A stretch of DNA of 33,470 nt from contig JAOAAX010000019.1 in NCBI GenBank assembly GCA_026418675.1, positions 1-33,470 of the forward strand, read 5' to 3'. How positions within the stretch are numbered: position 1 is the stretch's first letter; each line of letters begins with the position of its first letter. The position numbers were made by a program, and so were the translations under genes. Positions 25,750 through 33,204 of the stretch are shown in pieces. A model generated the notes under the pieces. The model saw only the letters and a program-made list of their open reading frames with translations, was not told the DNA's origin and did no database searches. Source of the stretch: Chthoniobacterales bacterium (lineage in GTDB: Bacteria; Verrucomicrobiota; Verrucomicrobiia; Chthoniobacterales; DYNR01).

Positions 25750-27114
25750 ATGAGTAAATTGGGATTTATGGTATGGGTTACCAATAAAGAACAGGAATTA
25801 AGTGGAATTGCAAGCAGCGAGCGAAAGGCGAGAGGAAATGAGGGATCGGAAGGGAATTTGCTTGCGACGGCAATTCCGTGTGAGGTGGATGCTTACGCGA
25901 ATTTGCCGGGGACGATTTGGTTTGATTCTGCACTGGCTGAGGTAGGCGGCGTTTCTTTGCTTTGCGTTCATCCGCTATTTTTGGTGAGGGGCAAGTTGCC
26001 GGATGTCCAAGATTTAGAGTGTGCTTTAGCTGAGGGGAAAGCAAAATTTCCACTTGGTGGGATGGCTGGTTTTTTTGACTATGAGGGAAATTATCAGTTT
26101 TATTGGTATGAAATTATTTACCGTTGGGATACAGCGCGTTGCGTTTGGTTAAGAGGGGAGCCCTTGGTGGGTTATAATGGGAAAAGTCAACTTTTCAGTG
26201 AGTCTTGCGTCAATTCGGATAGAATGATCCAAGATTGTTCACTTGAGGGTGGATATTCCTTACGACTCAGACCCATAGTTGGAAGAGAAAAATTTCTGCA
26301 ATCCGTTGGTGCCATAAAAGACTACATTGCTGCAGGTGATATTTACCAAGCATGCTTAACTTATGATTGGGCTGGGGTGTTTGAAGGGAATTCGTGGGAG
26401 CTTTACAAAAGAATGAGGCAATTAAGCCCTGCTCCCTATGGGGCATACATGAACTTTGAGGGTTTTCAAGTTCTCTCGGCATCTCCAGAGATGTTTTTGA
26501 AGATTGCTGGTGATAGCATTTGGACCCGACCGATCAAGGGGACGCGGAAGCGTGGTTTAAAACCTGACGCTGAGCTTGCAAGGGAACTTCTTACATCGGA
26601 GAAAGAGAGAGCTGAACTTACAATGATCACGGACCTTGAACGGAACGATCTTGGGAAAGTATGTCGGTATGGAACTGTGCGAGTAGAAGAGTTGTTTCGA
26701 GTTGAACGTTATTCGCATGTTTTACATTTGGTTTCGACTGTTAGTGGGAGGTTGAGGGATAGTTGCACACATCCACAGGCGCTAGCGGCGTGTTTTCCAG
26801 GTGGGTCAATAACTGGGGCGCCTAAGATTCGAGCGATGGAAATCTTGGAAGAATTGGAGGGACGACCGCGTGGGATCTACACTGGGGCTATTGGTTATTT
26901 TGGATTTGATGGGATTTCAGTTTTTAATATTGCAATACGGACTTTCGTTGTGAAGGAGGGGTTTGCAAGCTACGGCACAGGAGCAGGGATTGTTGCTGAT
27001 TCTGTGCCGGAACAAGAGTGGGAGGAAACTTTGGCTAAAGCACGAGTGGTGGAGTTACTTGGATGCGGCGAAAGTTGTTTGGCTTTGAGAAAAAAAGAGA
27101 GAGGGAATTTTTAG
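25750..27114 (+). CDS. pabB: Aminodeoxychorismate synthase component I
   Basis: PabB converts chorismate and ammonia to 4-amino-4-deoxychorismate for folate synthesis. The protein has 454 residues. The chorismate-binding domain starts at about residue 175 (GREKFLQSVGAIKDYIAAGDIYQACLT) and contains PIKGT (261-265). K263 is the catalytic lysine of PabB, whereas TrpE has PIAGT, which separates the two. ELTMITDLERNDLGKVC, HVLHLVSTVSGRL, GGSITGAPKIRAMEIL and YTGAIGYFGFDG follow as expected. ATG 25750 lies next to the divergent proline-rich gene; the first 45 residues look poorly conserved, so a later start is possible. No pabA or pabC is adjacent. Confidence 0.93.
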   Translation: MSKLGFMVWVTNKEQELSGIASSERKARGNEGSEGNLLATAIPCEVDAYANLPGTIWFDSALAEVGGVSLLCVHPLFLVRGKLPDVQDLECALAEGKAKFPLGGMAGFFDYEGNYQFYWYEIIYRWDTARCVWLRGEPLVGYNGKSQLFSESCVNSDRMIQDCSLEGGYSLRLRPIVGREKFLQSVGAIKDYIAAGDIYQACLTYDWAGVFEGNSWELYKRMRQLSPAPYGAYMNFEGFQVLSASPEMFLKIAGDSIWTRPIKGTRKRGLKPDAELARELLTSEKERAELTMITDLERNDLGKVCRYGTVRVEELFRVERYSHVLHLVSTVSGRLRDSCTHPQALAACFPGGSITGAPKIRAMEILEELEGRPRGIYTGAIGYFGFDGISVFNIAIRTFVVKEGFASYGTGAGIVADSVPEQEWEETLAKARVVELLGCGESCLALRKKERGNF

Positions 27115-27135
27115 CATGTGGTTAATTTTAACATG

Positions 27136-28410
27136 TCAACAGGTAAGGGAGGTTTTGTTTTTGTTTATGGCAGGCGGCTTCAGAATCACAGCAAGCCAAT
27201 TTGAAAGCCAGAAACGTCCAATTAGGATAGAATTTAATCCAAAGAGAGACCAAGAGAAAGCTTGACGGAAAAGTGCATTGCGGAGAGATGTTTCTGAAGA
27301 AAAAAACAACCAGTAAGCATAGAGGAGAGCGCAAATTAACCAGCAACGAGCTAAGTGAGACCAAGGTGGAATTTGGTGAGCTAAGGTTAAGACTCCTGGC
27401 AAACAGAGTAACAGGAAAGTCCATTTGTAATCCATTTGAGGTCCAAAGAGAAAGGCTGAACAGTAAATACTGCTTCCGGTGATAAGACCAAATAAGGGTT
27501 TGTCTATGGAAAATAAAATCTGGAAATTTTCTTTTCTGGAGTAGATTGCTCCCGCGATTGCTGCAGAAAAGAATAGTATGAGAGCGAAAAGGAATTCTAA
27601 GTTTTTTGTTTTAAGAATGATTGAGTCGGAGAGGGAGAGATGTGATTGAATTAAATTGGAAATTACGCCTACGCCAAAAGAGGAGGAGGTTGCGGATTTT
27701 AGGCCGGAAGATATATATCTGAGTTCACTGTGAATTATGAGAAGATAAGCAAAAAATGCTAAGAGGAAAAAAAGGGCGGCGATAAATTCTTTTCGTTTTG
27801 GCTGGAGGGAGGGGAGAAGGGCAAGAATAGGGAATAGTTTAATCGTTGAACCAAGGAAAGGAAGGAGGTTAGGAAGAATTGGATAAGAGCTTAATAAAAT
27901 AGCAAGTAAGAGAAGTATCAAAAGTAAAATATCGAGATTTGCCCGTTCTATTAGAAGAGTTGTGAGTGGAGAAAGAATAAATAGGATAGCGATGGGTATT
28001 TGGTATTTTGGGGTATGTTTTAAGAAAAAAATCAAAGTTAAATAGAAAAAAGATGCGAATGTTATTCCCCAGAGGGGAATAGTTTCGTTGTGCAGACCGA
28101 TTTTGCCGAGGAACAAGACGATAGAGGGGTAATTCATTGGGAAAGAACGAGAGGATTGGCCTGAGGGAAAATGGATTTCAGTAATGGTATTGAATGGGGA
28201 GAGACCGTGTTTGGTGATTTCAATCCAAGCAACTGGGCCGTAGAGGTCAACAAACCAGTCTTGGAGCGCTGGAACTCCTAGGAGGTGCAAAAGTTTTTGG
28301 TGTGTTAAACTTGGAATTAGGGAAAGAGAGACAAAGATTGCGATCCAATATGTTGAAACAGCTGCGATTAAAATAAAAATGGTTTTGGAATTAGAGGAAA
28401 TTTTTTTCAT
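27136..28410 (-). CDS. GT87-like (DUF2029) membrane glycosyltransferase
   Basis: A 424-residue polytopic protein with about ten hydrophobic helices. Segments typical of GT-C mannosyl- and arabinosyltransferases of the GT87 group are DWFVDLYGPV (51-60, acidic first loop), FPMNYPSIVLFLG (90-102), and LLIERANLDILLLILLLLAI (153-172) followed by GSTIKLFPILALLPSL, the equivalent of 'ERGQ.N......' and 'K..P' in the family. Such enzymes use polyprenyl-phosphate sugars on the periplasmic side. The acceptor is unknown. The gene converges on pabB and is followed upstream by a small glycosyltransferase gene 8 bp away, forming a likely pair. It sits beside the decayed polyprenyl-sugar genes. Confidence 0.66.
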   Translation of the reverse strand: MKKISSNSKTIFILIAAVSTYWIAIFVSLSLIPSLTHQKLLHLLGVPALQDWFVDLYGPVAWIEITKHGLSPFNTITEIHFPSGQSSRSFPMNYPSIVLFLGKIGLHNETIPLWGITFASFFYLTLIFFLKHTPKYQIPIAILFILSPLTTLLIERANLDILLLILLLLAILLSSYPILPNLLPFLGSTIKLFPILALLPSLQPKRKEFIAALFFLLAFFAYLLIIHSELRYISSGLKSATSSSFGVGVISNLIQSHLSLSDSIILKTKNLEFLFALILFFSAAIAGAIYSRKENFQILFSIDKPLFGLITGSSIYCSAFLFGPQMDYKWTFLLLCLPGVLTLAHQIPPWSHLARCWLICALLYAYWLFFSSETSLRNALFRQAFSWSLFGLNSILIGRFWLSNWLAVILKPPAINKNKTSLTC

Positions 28411-28418
28411 GTAAGAGA

Positions 28419-29234
28419 TTAAAGGAGAATTTCTTTTGCAAGTGTTTTAGCGCGTGATTGAATTTGTTCTGAAAAAGGAGCTGCATAGTTACCGAACGTG
28501 CCTGAACGCCCAAAAAAAACAGGTTCACTTTTTAAGAAATTAAGATTTTTTATTTGTATGAGATGAAAGTAGAAAGCAACTTCTAGATTTAAACCTAAAG
28601 ATTCCCGAACCATAAAATAAGAGCGGAGGAGATTTTTTTTATAAAAAGACAAGGAACACCAATACATTCGGGTATCAATGATCTCAGGAGGGATACATGC
28701 CACGAAATTCCAAGGGATGTGCAACCTGCGCCGCAGAATGTCAAGCGAACAATAAACAAAGGGTAATCGAAAAGCTTTGTAAGGAAGTAAGCCGTTTTTT
28801 TGGTTTGGATTAGGGGTGATCCAAAAAGAAGTAGAATTATGAAGGAGGGATTTCCAACTTGGGCTGAAGAGCTTACCTGTGCATTTAAGGATAAAAGGAC
28901 GTGAGGATAATAACTGCACTTTTTCGATAGCTTGAGCAAGCATTTCTCCTTCACCATATCCTTTTCCGTAAAATTTTACCTTATTTGAAGGTGAGCATTG
29001 AAAGAGATGAATCTCTTTATTGTATTCTGCTGCGAGCTTGGAGAAGGATTCTTGTTGTATTTTGGCTGAGCAATTTTTTAGGATCAAAATATGCGAAATG
29101 TCTGCTTCTTGGAGCCAAGCGAGGAGTCCCTCGAGATGGGCTATCGTTCTCTGGAAGGGATCAGAAAGAGCGAGGTTTTCTTTGGTTTGTGGCTGGAGGG
29201 TCCAGGTGAGGATTAGGGTAAAAGGTGGAGGCAT
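28419..29234 (-). CDS. Predicted small glycosyltransferase of surface-polysaccharide type
   Basis: A 271-residue soluble protein. I do not know a named homologue, but FYGKGYGEGEMLAQAIEKV (88-106) and FILKCTGKLF (114-123) resemble a group of capsule and surface-polysaccharide glycosyltransferases with 'GKG.GE...I..A' and 'F.K.TGR' motifs. The later LPFVYCSLDILRRRLHIP and MYWCSLSFYKKN fit a GT-A-like fold less clearly. There is no membrane helix or signal peptide, so it should act in the cytoplasm. It starts 8 bp upstream of the GT87-like gene in the same direction and is the last intact gene before the decayed island. The function is inferred from motif likeness alone. Confidence 0.5.
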   Translation of the reverse strand: MPPPFTLILTWTLQPQTKENLALSDPFQRTIAHLEGLLAWLQEADISHILILKNCSAKIQQESFSKLAAEYNKEIHLFQCSPSNKVKFYGKGYGEGEMLAQAIEKVQLLSSRPFILKCTGKLFSPSWKSLLHNSTSFWITPNPNQKNGLLPYKAFRLPFVYCSLDILRRRLHIPWNFVACIPPEIIDTRMYWCSLSFYKKNLLRSYFMVRESLGLNLEVAFYFHLIQIKNLNFLKSEPVFFGRSGTFGNYAAPFSEQIQSRAKTLAKEILL

Positions 29235-29308
29235 TTTGTTCAGTAAAGATAAAGATGTGATCGGAAATTAAAAGTTTTATTTTTTAAGGAAATTGGGAGC
29301 TAAGTAAC

Positions 29309-30315
29309 TTAAGTTTTTTGGAAATAAGAGAGGGTGCTGGTTGAGTTAAATTCACATTTTTTGGGAAAGATAAATGGAATATGAAGTTTTCTAGAGAAGG
29401 AAGGCGAGCTAAGGTAAAGACGTTCCAAGAGAGCGAAAGCGTTTCTTCTAGCAAAAGCCAAAAAGGGCCTTTGTGGATTAACGCCAGGTGCTGTTGTGAG
29501 GGGGCTAGCATTGTTAATAAAGAGGTAATGGAAACCATGAATGCGTCCAAAAGAGTCGGTAACGCAAAGATACATCCCCGGATACTGCTTCGGTGGAGGA
29601 GCAAGGGAGTTTGAATGGCACCACCGCACAAGAGGACTTTTTGAGCTAGGAACAGTCGTCGTTCACCGTTTTGTTGGCGTGCTTCGATGGACCAGACAAG
29701 GCGAGATTTTTGGATCCGTTGGGCACGCCAGCCGGTGAGAATCTTAGCTCCAGCTGCGAGAGCTCTGGGGAGGTTAGGGCGGCTCATGGTCTGGCGAATG
29801 CCGTTTCGTTTCCCTACTTTATCCAGCGTTGAAAATTCGAGGTATTTCCATTCTAAAGCTGCTGCACATTCTGCGAGCTGTTGAGAGGCTGGAGGAAGCT
29901 CGATGGGACAGAGACCGAAGGAGAGGTCTTTTTCAACTGCTTCAAAATGAGGTTACATCCTGTTTTCCGTTGCGTCGTCTGGTAGAAACTCTTTTTGCCA
30001 TTTTGCGAGAACTTCAGGGGGTGTGCGGTGGTGGAGGCCGCTAGTGACTTCGCTCCCACCTCCCTCACAACATGCTTCCACATAGGCAATTTTGGGGTGG
30101 CCGAGGGCGGGGGTAATGCCACCGTTGCGGTAACGAAGAGCCATCTCGGCGGGAGAAAATGGTTGGCAATTGCACTTAGCGGCTGTGGGGCCTTTTTCAA
30201 GGACTAGGACCTCCTTATCAGCTTCAGCAAGTATGCATGTCTTGATAGCTTCGACTGGCCCACTGTCAATAATGAGGAAATCATGTATGGGGATTTTGAT
30301 GTCAAGCATTTTCAT
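29309..30315 (-). pseudogene. GMC-type FAD oxidoreductase, frameshifted with an internal deletion
   Basis: Remnants of one oxidoreductase lie in three reading frames. From ATG 30315 to a stop at 29953 comes the FAD-binding start (EVLVLEKGP, YRNGGITPALGHPKIAYVE, GGGSEVTSGLHHRTPPEVL); the nucleotide loop is damaged, reading DSGPVEA where G-S-G-P-G-G is expected. From about 29950 another frame gives HFEAVEKDLSFGLCPIELPP, LECAA-like and TMSRPNLPRALAAGAKI, ending in GGAIQTPLLLHRSSI near 29596. Then the match jumps to the C-terminal signature in a third frame, DSFGRIHGFHYLFINNAS and LTTAPGVNPQ, ARRNA. About 200 or more residues that should separate these are missing. Intact members are 500 or more residues. 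It cannot make a working enzyme. Confidence 0.85.
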
Positions 30316-31286
30316 TGAAAAGCTAACGGTTAATCATTAATTTCAAGAGCTGCTAAACTTTGGCAAAGCCGCGAAAATTCCCTGAGCAAAGTTCGAGGAA
30401 AAATTCGAAATTTCACTAATAGGTTAGATACAATGTATTTTATCGAAGAATTTTTAATTCCTGTAACTTTGAGCAGGAAAGCAAAAAGGAGTAGGTTGAT
30501 AGCTAAAATATGCAAAGCGCAAGAAAATAGTGAATTATTTTTTTTAAGGATAAGTAATGAAATATTTTGTTTTGTTTGGAAGTTTCCGATTTGTAAAGAA
30601 ATCAGTGATGATGTAAGAATAAGCTACCACATTTTTTGAAAAGTATCTATATTTTTCATAAAAATTTTTTAATCTTTTCGCTGATAGTTCAGAATGCTCT
30701 GTTTTGCGTTTTTTCGAAAAAAAAACATGGAAACTAAAAATGTAAATGAGCGAGAGGAAGTTTTGAGTTAGTCAATAAATTCATTAAACTCTTTCCATTC
30801 ATGTTGAGAGCAAGAATTAATCGGAAACGAAAACTCTAGCAATTTTGGGCCAATAATTCAATTTGACTTTTGAAACCTTTGAGTAAATAGAATTAGAACT
30901 TTTTTGGAGTTAAAACTGAATGGAAGATGTTACTATAAAGCGCAGGGTTGGATTGAGCTAAGAAATAATAGAGAGAAACCAATCTGCGGACAGCTAATTT
31001 GATGATTCCATTTCCATTCCGCAAAGTTAAGGAAAATTGGATGTTTCGATTAGGATTATGATAATTCTCCATAATGGACAAATAGCGCAAAATAAGAAGG
31101 AAAAAGAGTAAGATAAAGAAAGTAATTGAAAACTTTTGAATATTTTAGAAGCAACTTTAATAGAGAACAGGCGAAAGGAATAAGATTTAAGGACTGCGAG
31201 AATTAGGTAATTAGGGAACATTTGATTGGATTTAAGAATGACAAATATTGTTGTAAAGGTTATCAGGATTAAGATGAATAAAAGTT
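30316..31286. other. A+T-rich stretch without an intact gene
   Basis: About 970 bp between the GMC pseudogene and the HAD gene. No open frame on either strand has a credible start, length and composition. Short minus-strand runs with protein-like composition occur, for example FSLTLRNGNGIIKLAVRRLV near 30990 and SQHEWKEFNEFID near 30780, each ended by stops. They may be relics of deleted genes from the same cluster. No repeat, inverted repeat or RNA structure is obvious by eye. Confidence 0.6.
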
Positions 31287-31967
31287 TTAGTGAAAGGAAT
31301 CATTGTTAGAATTGATGTAAAATTTTTCCTGGGCATGTTGCATGATGAAGCGGTCGGAATGGGAATCGGCATACGCAATGAGATGGTAGGGTTGGAGTGA
31401 ACCGAGGTATGTTTGGAGGCGGCGGAGCTTTTCGCGGCCGCGGCAGTTTGGGCCGTCGAAGTGGCCAATGAAAACACCGTTTGAGTTGAATTTGAGACGA
31501 GTAGCGAGGACTTCTTGGATGCCGTGTTTACGTGCCCAAGGCAGAAGGTAGAGTTCTGGGGAAGCACTAAGGAGGATGACGCGGTGGTGTGCGTTGAGAT
31601 GGTGATGAAGGCGTGAGATGAGTTGTGGGCGTTCAATGGTGGGGAGGACGGCAGAAGCGAAGAGGTCTGCGAGGTTTTGGAGTTCTTGGTAACATTTGCC
31701 ATGAAGGAAGATGGAGAGAATAGTTTCTTTTAAGGCATCGCGGGTTGGTTTTCTAATAGCGGCTAAAGTGAGTTTAGGGAGACCAAGTAGGAGTTTTAGG
31801 AGGAAAGGGTATGTGCCGCCGCATGCAAATTTGAGGAAAAGTTGAAGGCTGTCGCACGTTGTAAGGGTGCCATCGAAGTCAAAAACTGCGAGGATTTGTT
31901 TAGTGGAAGGAAGATGGCTGATGGTGGTAGGACTTGACAGAGGGGTGTTAGAGGAAGAGGAGGACAT
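31287..31967 (-). CDS. HAD-IB family phosphatase, possible polyprenyl-phosphate-linked sugar phosphatase
   Basis: A 226-residue HAD hydrolase of the SerB-like IB group. Motif I is FDFDGTLT (D30 nucleophile, D32 acid/base), motif II VILLSASPELY, motif III the lysine in RGREKLRRL, and motif IV AYADSHSD. A helical cap lies between residues 37 and 125. I chose ATG 31967: the 47 codons before it belong in another frame to the UbiA remnant. The last 20 bases of that remnant overlap this start, so the two were translationally coupled. UbiA-HAD pairs are known in routes to decaprenyl-phosphoryl ribose, where a phosphatase removes the 5-phosphate. That role is inference, and with its partner broken the enzyme may be an orphan. 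Confidence 0.82.
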   Translation of the reverse strand: MSSSSSNTPLSSPTTISHLPSTKQILAVFDFDGTLTTCDSLQLFLKFACGGTYPFLLKLLLGLPKLTLAAIRKPTRDALKETILSIFLHGKCYQELQNLADLFASAVLPTIERPQLISRLHHHLNAHHRVILLSASPELYLLPWARKHGIQEVLATRLKFNSNGVFIGHFDGPNCRGREKLRRLQTYLGSLQPYHLIAYADSHSDRFIMQHAQEKFYINSNNDSFH

Positions 31968-32836
31968 TGCTACTTGTAATAAGAAAATAAAGAATAAGCC
32001 AAAGGAGAAGAGTTGCAAGAAGGATTCTGTCCTATAAAAGTATGGTTTCGGGTTCTTCTGCCTGTTGAGATTGACTGAGAGCGTCGGATTTGTAACGTGA
32101 GATGGCAAAATACACCAAAGGGACAGTTAAAATGAGGGTTGAATTTTGCCTGAAAGGACAGCACAAAGGGCTTAGAAGACAACAGTGATAAAAGCAAAAG
32201 TGGAAATGAAGGACTGAAAACTAGCGAGGGATTGGCAAGCGAGTGCACGATAACGTTTCCTTGCTGTTTTGGGGTGAGTTACGAGTTCAGCGTATCTTTT
32301 ACAAAAACCTAGGAACACAGCGAGGAAAAAGGTGGAAAGGGTGATCCAAGAAGTGGGAGTTCTTGAGACGGTGCAAACACCTGCTCAGAGGCGTAAAACG
32401 AAGCCTAAAGCGATTAACCTGACATCGAGCAAGGCGACTTTTTTCAATCCTAGTGAATAGGCAACTTGGAGAATGAAATAGAAACCGAGGCAAAAGATTT
32501 TAGAGGAAGGTAGAAAAAGCCAGAATAAAGCTGTTGCAATAAGTAAGAAAAAGGCAATAATCAGAGCTTGATTAGGCGAAACAGCCCCGCTTGCAAGGGG
32601 GCGGTGTTTTTTTACAGGATGAAGGCGATTCGCTTCGCGGTCGTGCAAGTCGTTGTAGCTATAAACTGCGGAGGATTGAAGCAAAATGTAACTGTGCTTA
32701 GGGGGCCATAGCTAAGGAAGAGAGGATAAAAGCTTGCCCGCTGAAAACTGCTCCTGCGAAGCAAAAGGCATTCTTTTGTCCCTTGCTTAGTGCGGAGCAG
32801 CAGAATGAAAGAATGAAAGAAAGTATTTAAATTTGC
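31948..32836 (-). pseudogene. UbiA-family prenyltransferase (DPPR synthase-like), multiply frameshifted
   Basis: A whole UbiA-type gene can be followed in pieces. It runs LLRTKQ near 32800; KNAFCFAGAVFSGQAFILSS in a second frame from 32775, ending at TAA 32698-32700; then LQSSAVYSYNDLHDREANR, HPVKKHRPLASG, VAYSLGLK, LLDVRLIALGFVLRL, ended by TGA 32385-32387. The same frame continues AGVCTVSRTPTSW, FFLAVFLGFCKRYAEL to TAA 32172-32174. Another frame gives LILTVPLVYFAISRY, a TAG at 32032-32034, DRILLATLLLWLI, and the terminal stop at 31948. The NDxxDxExDR motif has Asn for its last Asp. At least three internal stops and three frame changes make it non-functional. By family it would have transferred phosphoribose to polyprenyl phosphate. 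Confidence 0.85.
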
Positions 32837-33204
32837 TTATTCCTAGAGAGGGGGGATTGCAGTGTGTCGAAATCCTATCATGGTTTTTCTGTGTGTGCCA
32901 AGGGTAAAAATGTGGATTTTGTGGTTTAAATTTATTTTACAAAAACATCCAAAAACGCGGCAGATTTTTTCTAATTGGAACAAAAGAGGAAAGTTTGTGG
33001 TAGCAAAAGGGTGTGTTTGGCGGATGATGTCAGGTTTTTCCGGATAGAAGAGAAAAATATATGTTTTGGGAAGTTGATGATGATTATCGCATTTTTTAAT
33101 GGTTGAAATTTTTTTGGTTAAATAGTTGATTTTTTTAATATAGAATTCATAATATCAGGCGAATCAGAGCATGGAGGGAAGACGGAAAAGTAAAATTTTT
33201 TGGA
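32837..33204. other. Intergenic region upstream of the recC-like gene
   Basis: About 370 bp separate the UbiA remnant from the plus-strand recC-like gene. A 61-codon plus-strand open frame at 32862-33047 has no ribosome site and a composition unlike a real protein, so I do not call it. The last 100 bases are very A+T-rich and hold a candidate promoter. Confidence 0.5.
33126..33153 (+). promoter_or_regulatory. Candidate sigma-70-type promoter of the recC-like gene
   Basis: TTGATT (33126-33131) and CATAAT (33148-33153) are separated by 16 bp, close to the consensus -35 and -10, about 50 bp before the first start codon of the plus-strand gene. The surrounding sequence is A+T-rich, so a chance match is possible. 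Confidence 0.4.

Noticed and set aside
30330-30515. 61-codon minus-strand frame just upstream of the GMC remnant
   Set aside because: It could be a relic of a small gene, but it has no clear start, family or ribosome site, so it was not called.
30893-31221. Two overlapping short hydrophobic frames in the A+T-rich gap
   Set aside because: A+T-rich DNA yields hydrophobic translations by chance; each is stopped early and none matches a family I recognise.
32385-32387. TGA in the UbiA frame read as a recoded (selenocysteine or tryptophan) codon
   Set aside because: Other stops (TAA, TAG) and several frameshifts occur in the same gene, so decay explains it better than recoding.
32862-33047. Small plus-strand open frame of 61 codons upstream of the recC-like gene
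   Set aside because: No Shine-Dalgarno sequence, unusual composition (many Trp, Lys, Phe), and A+T-rich intergenic context.
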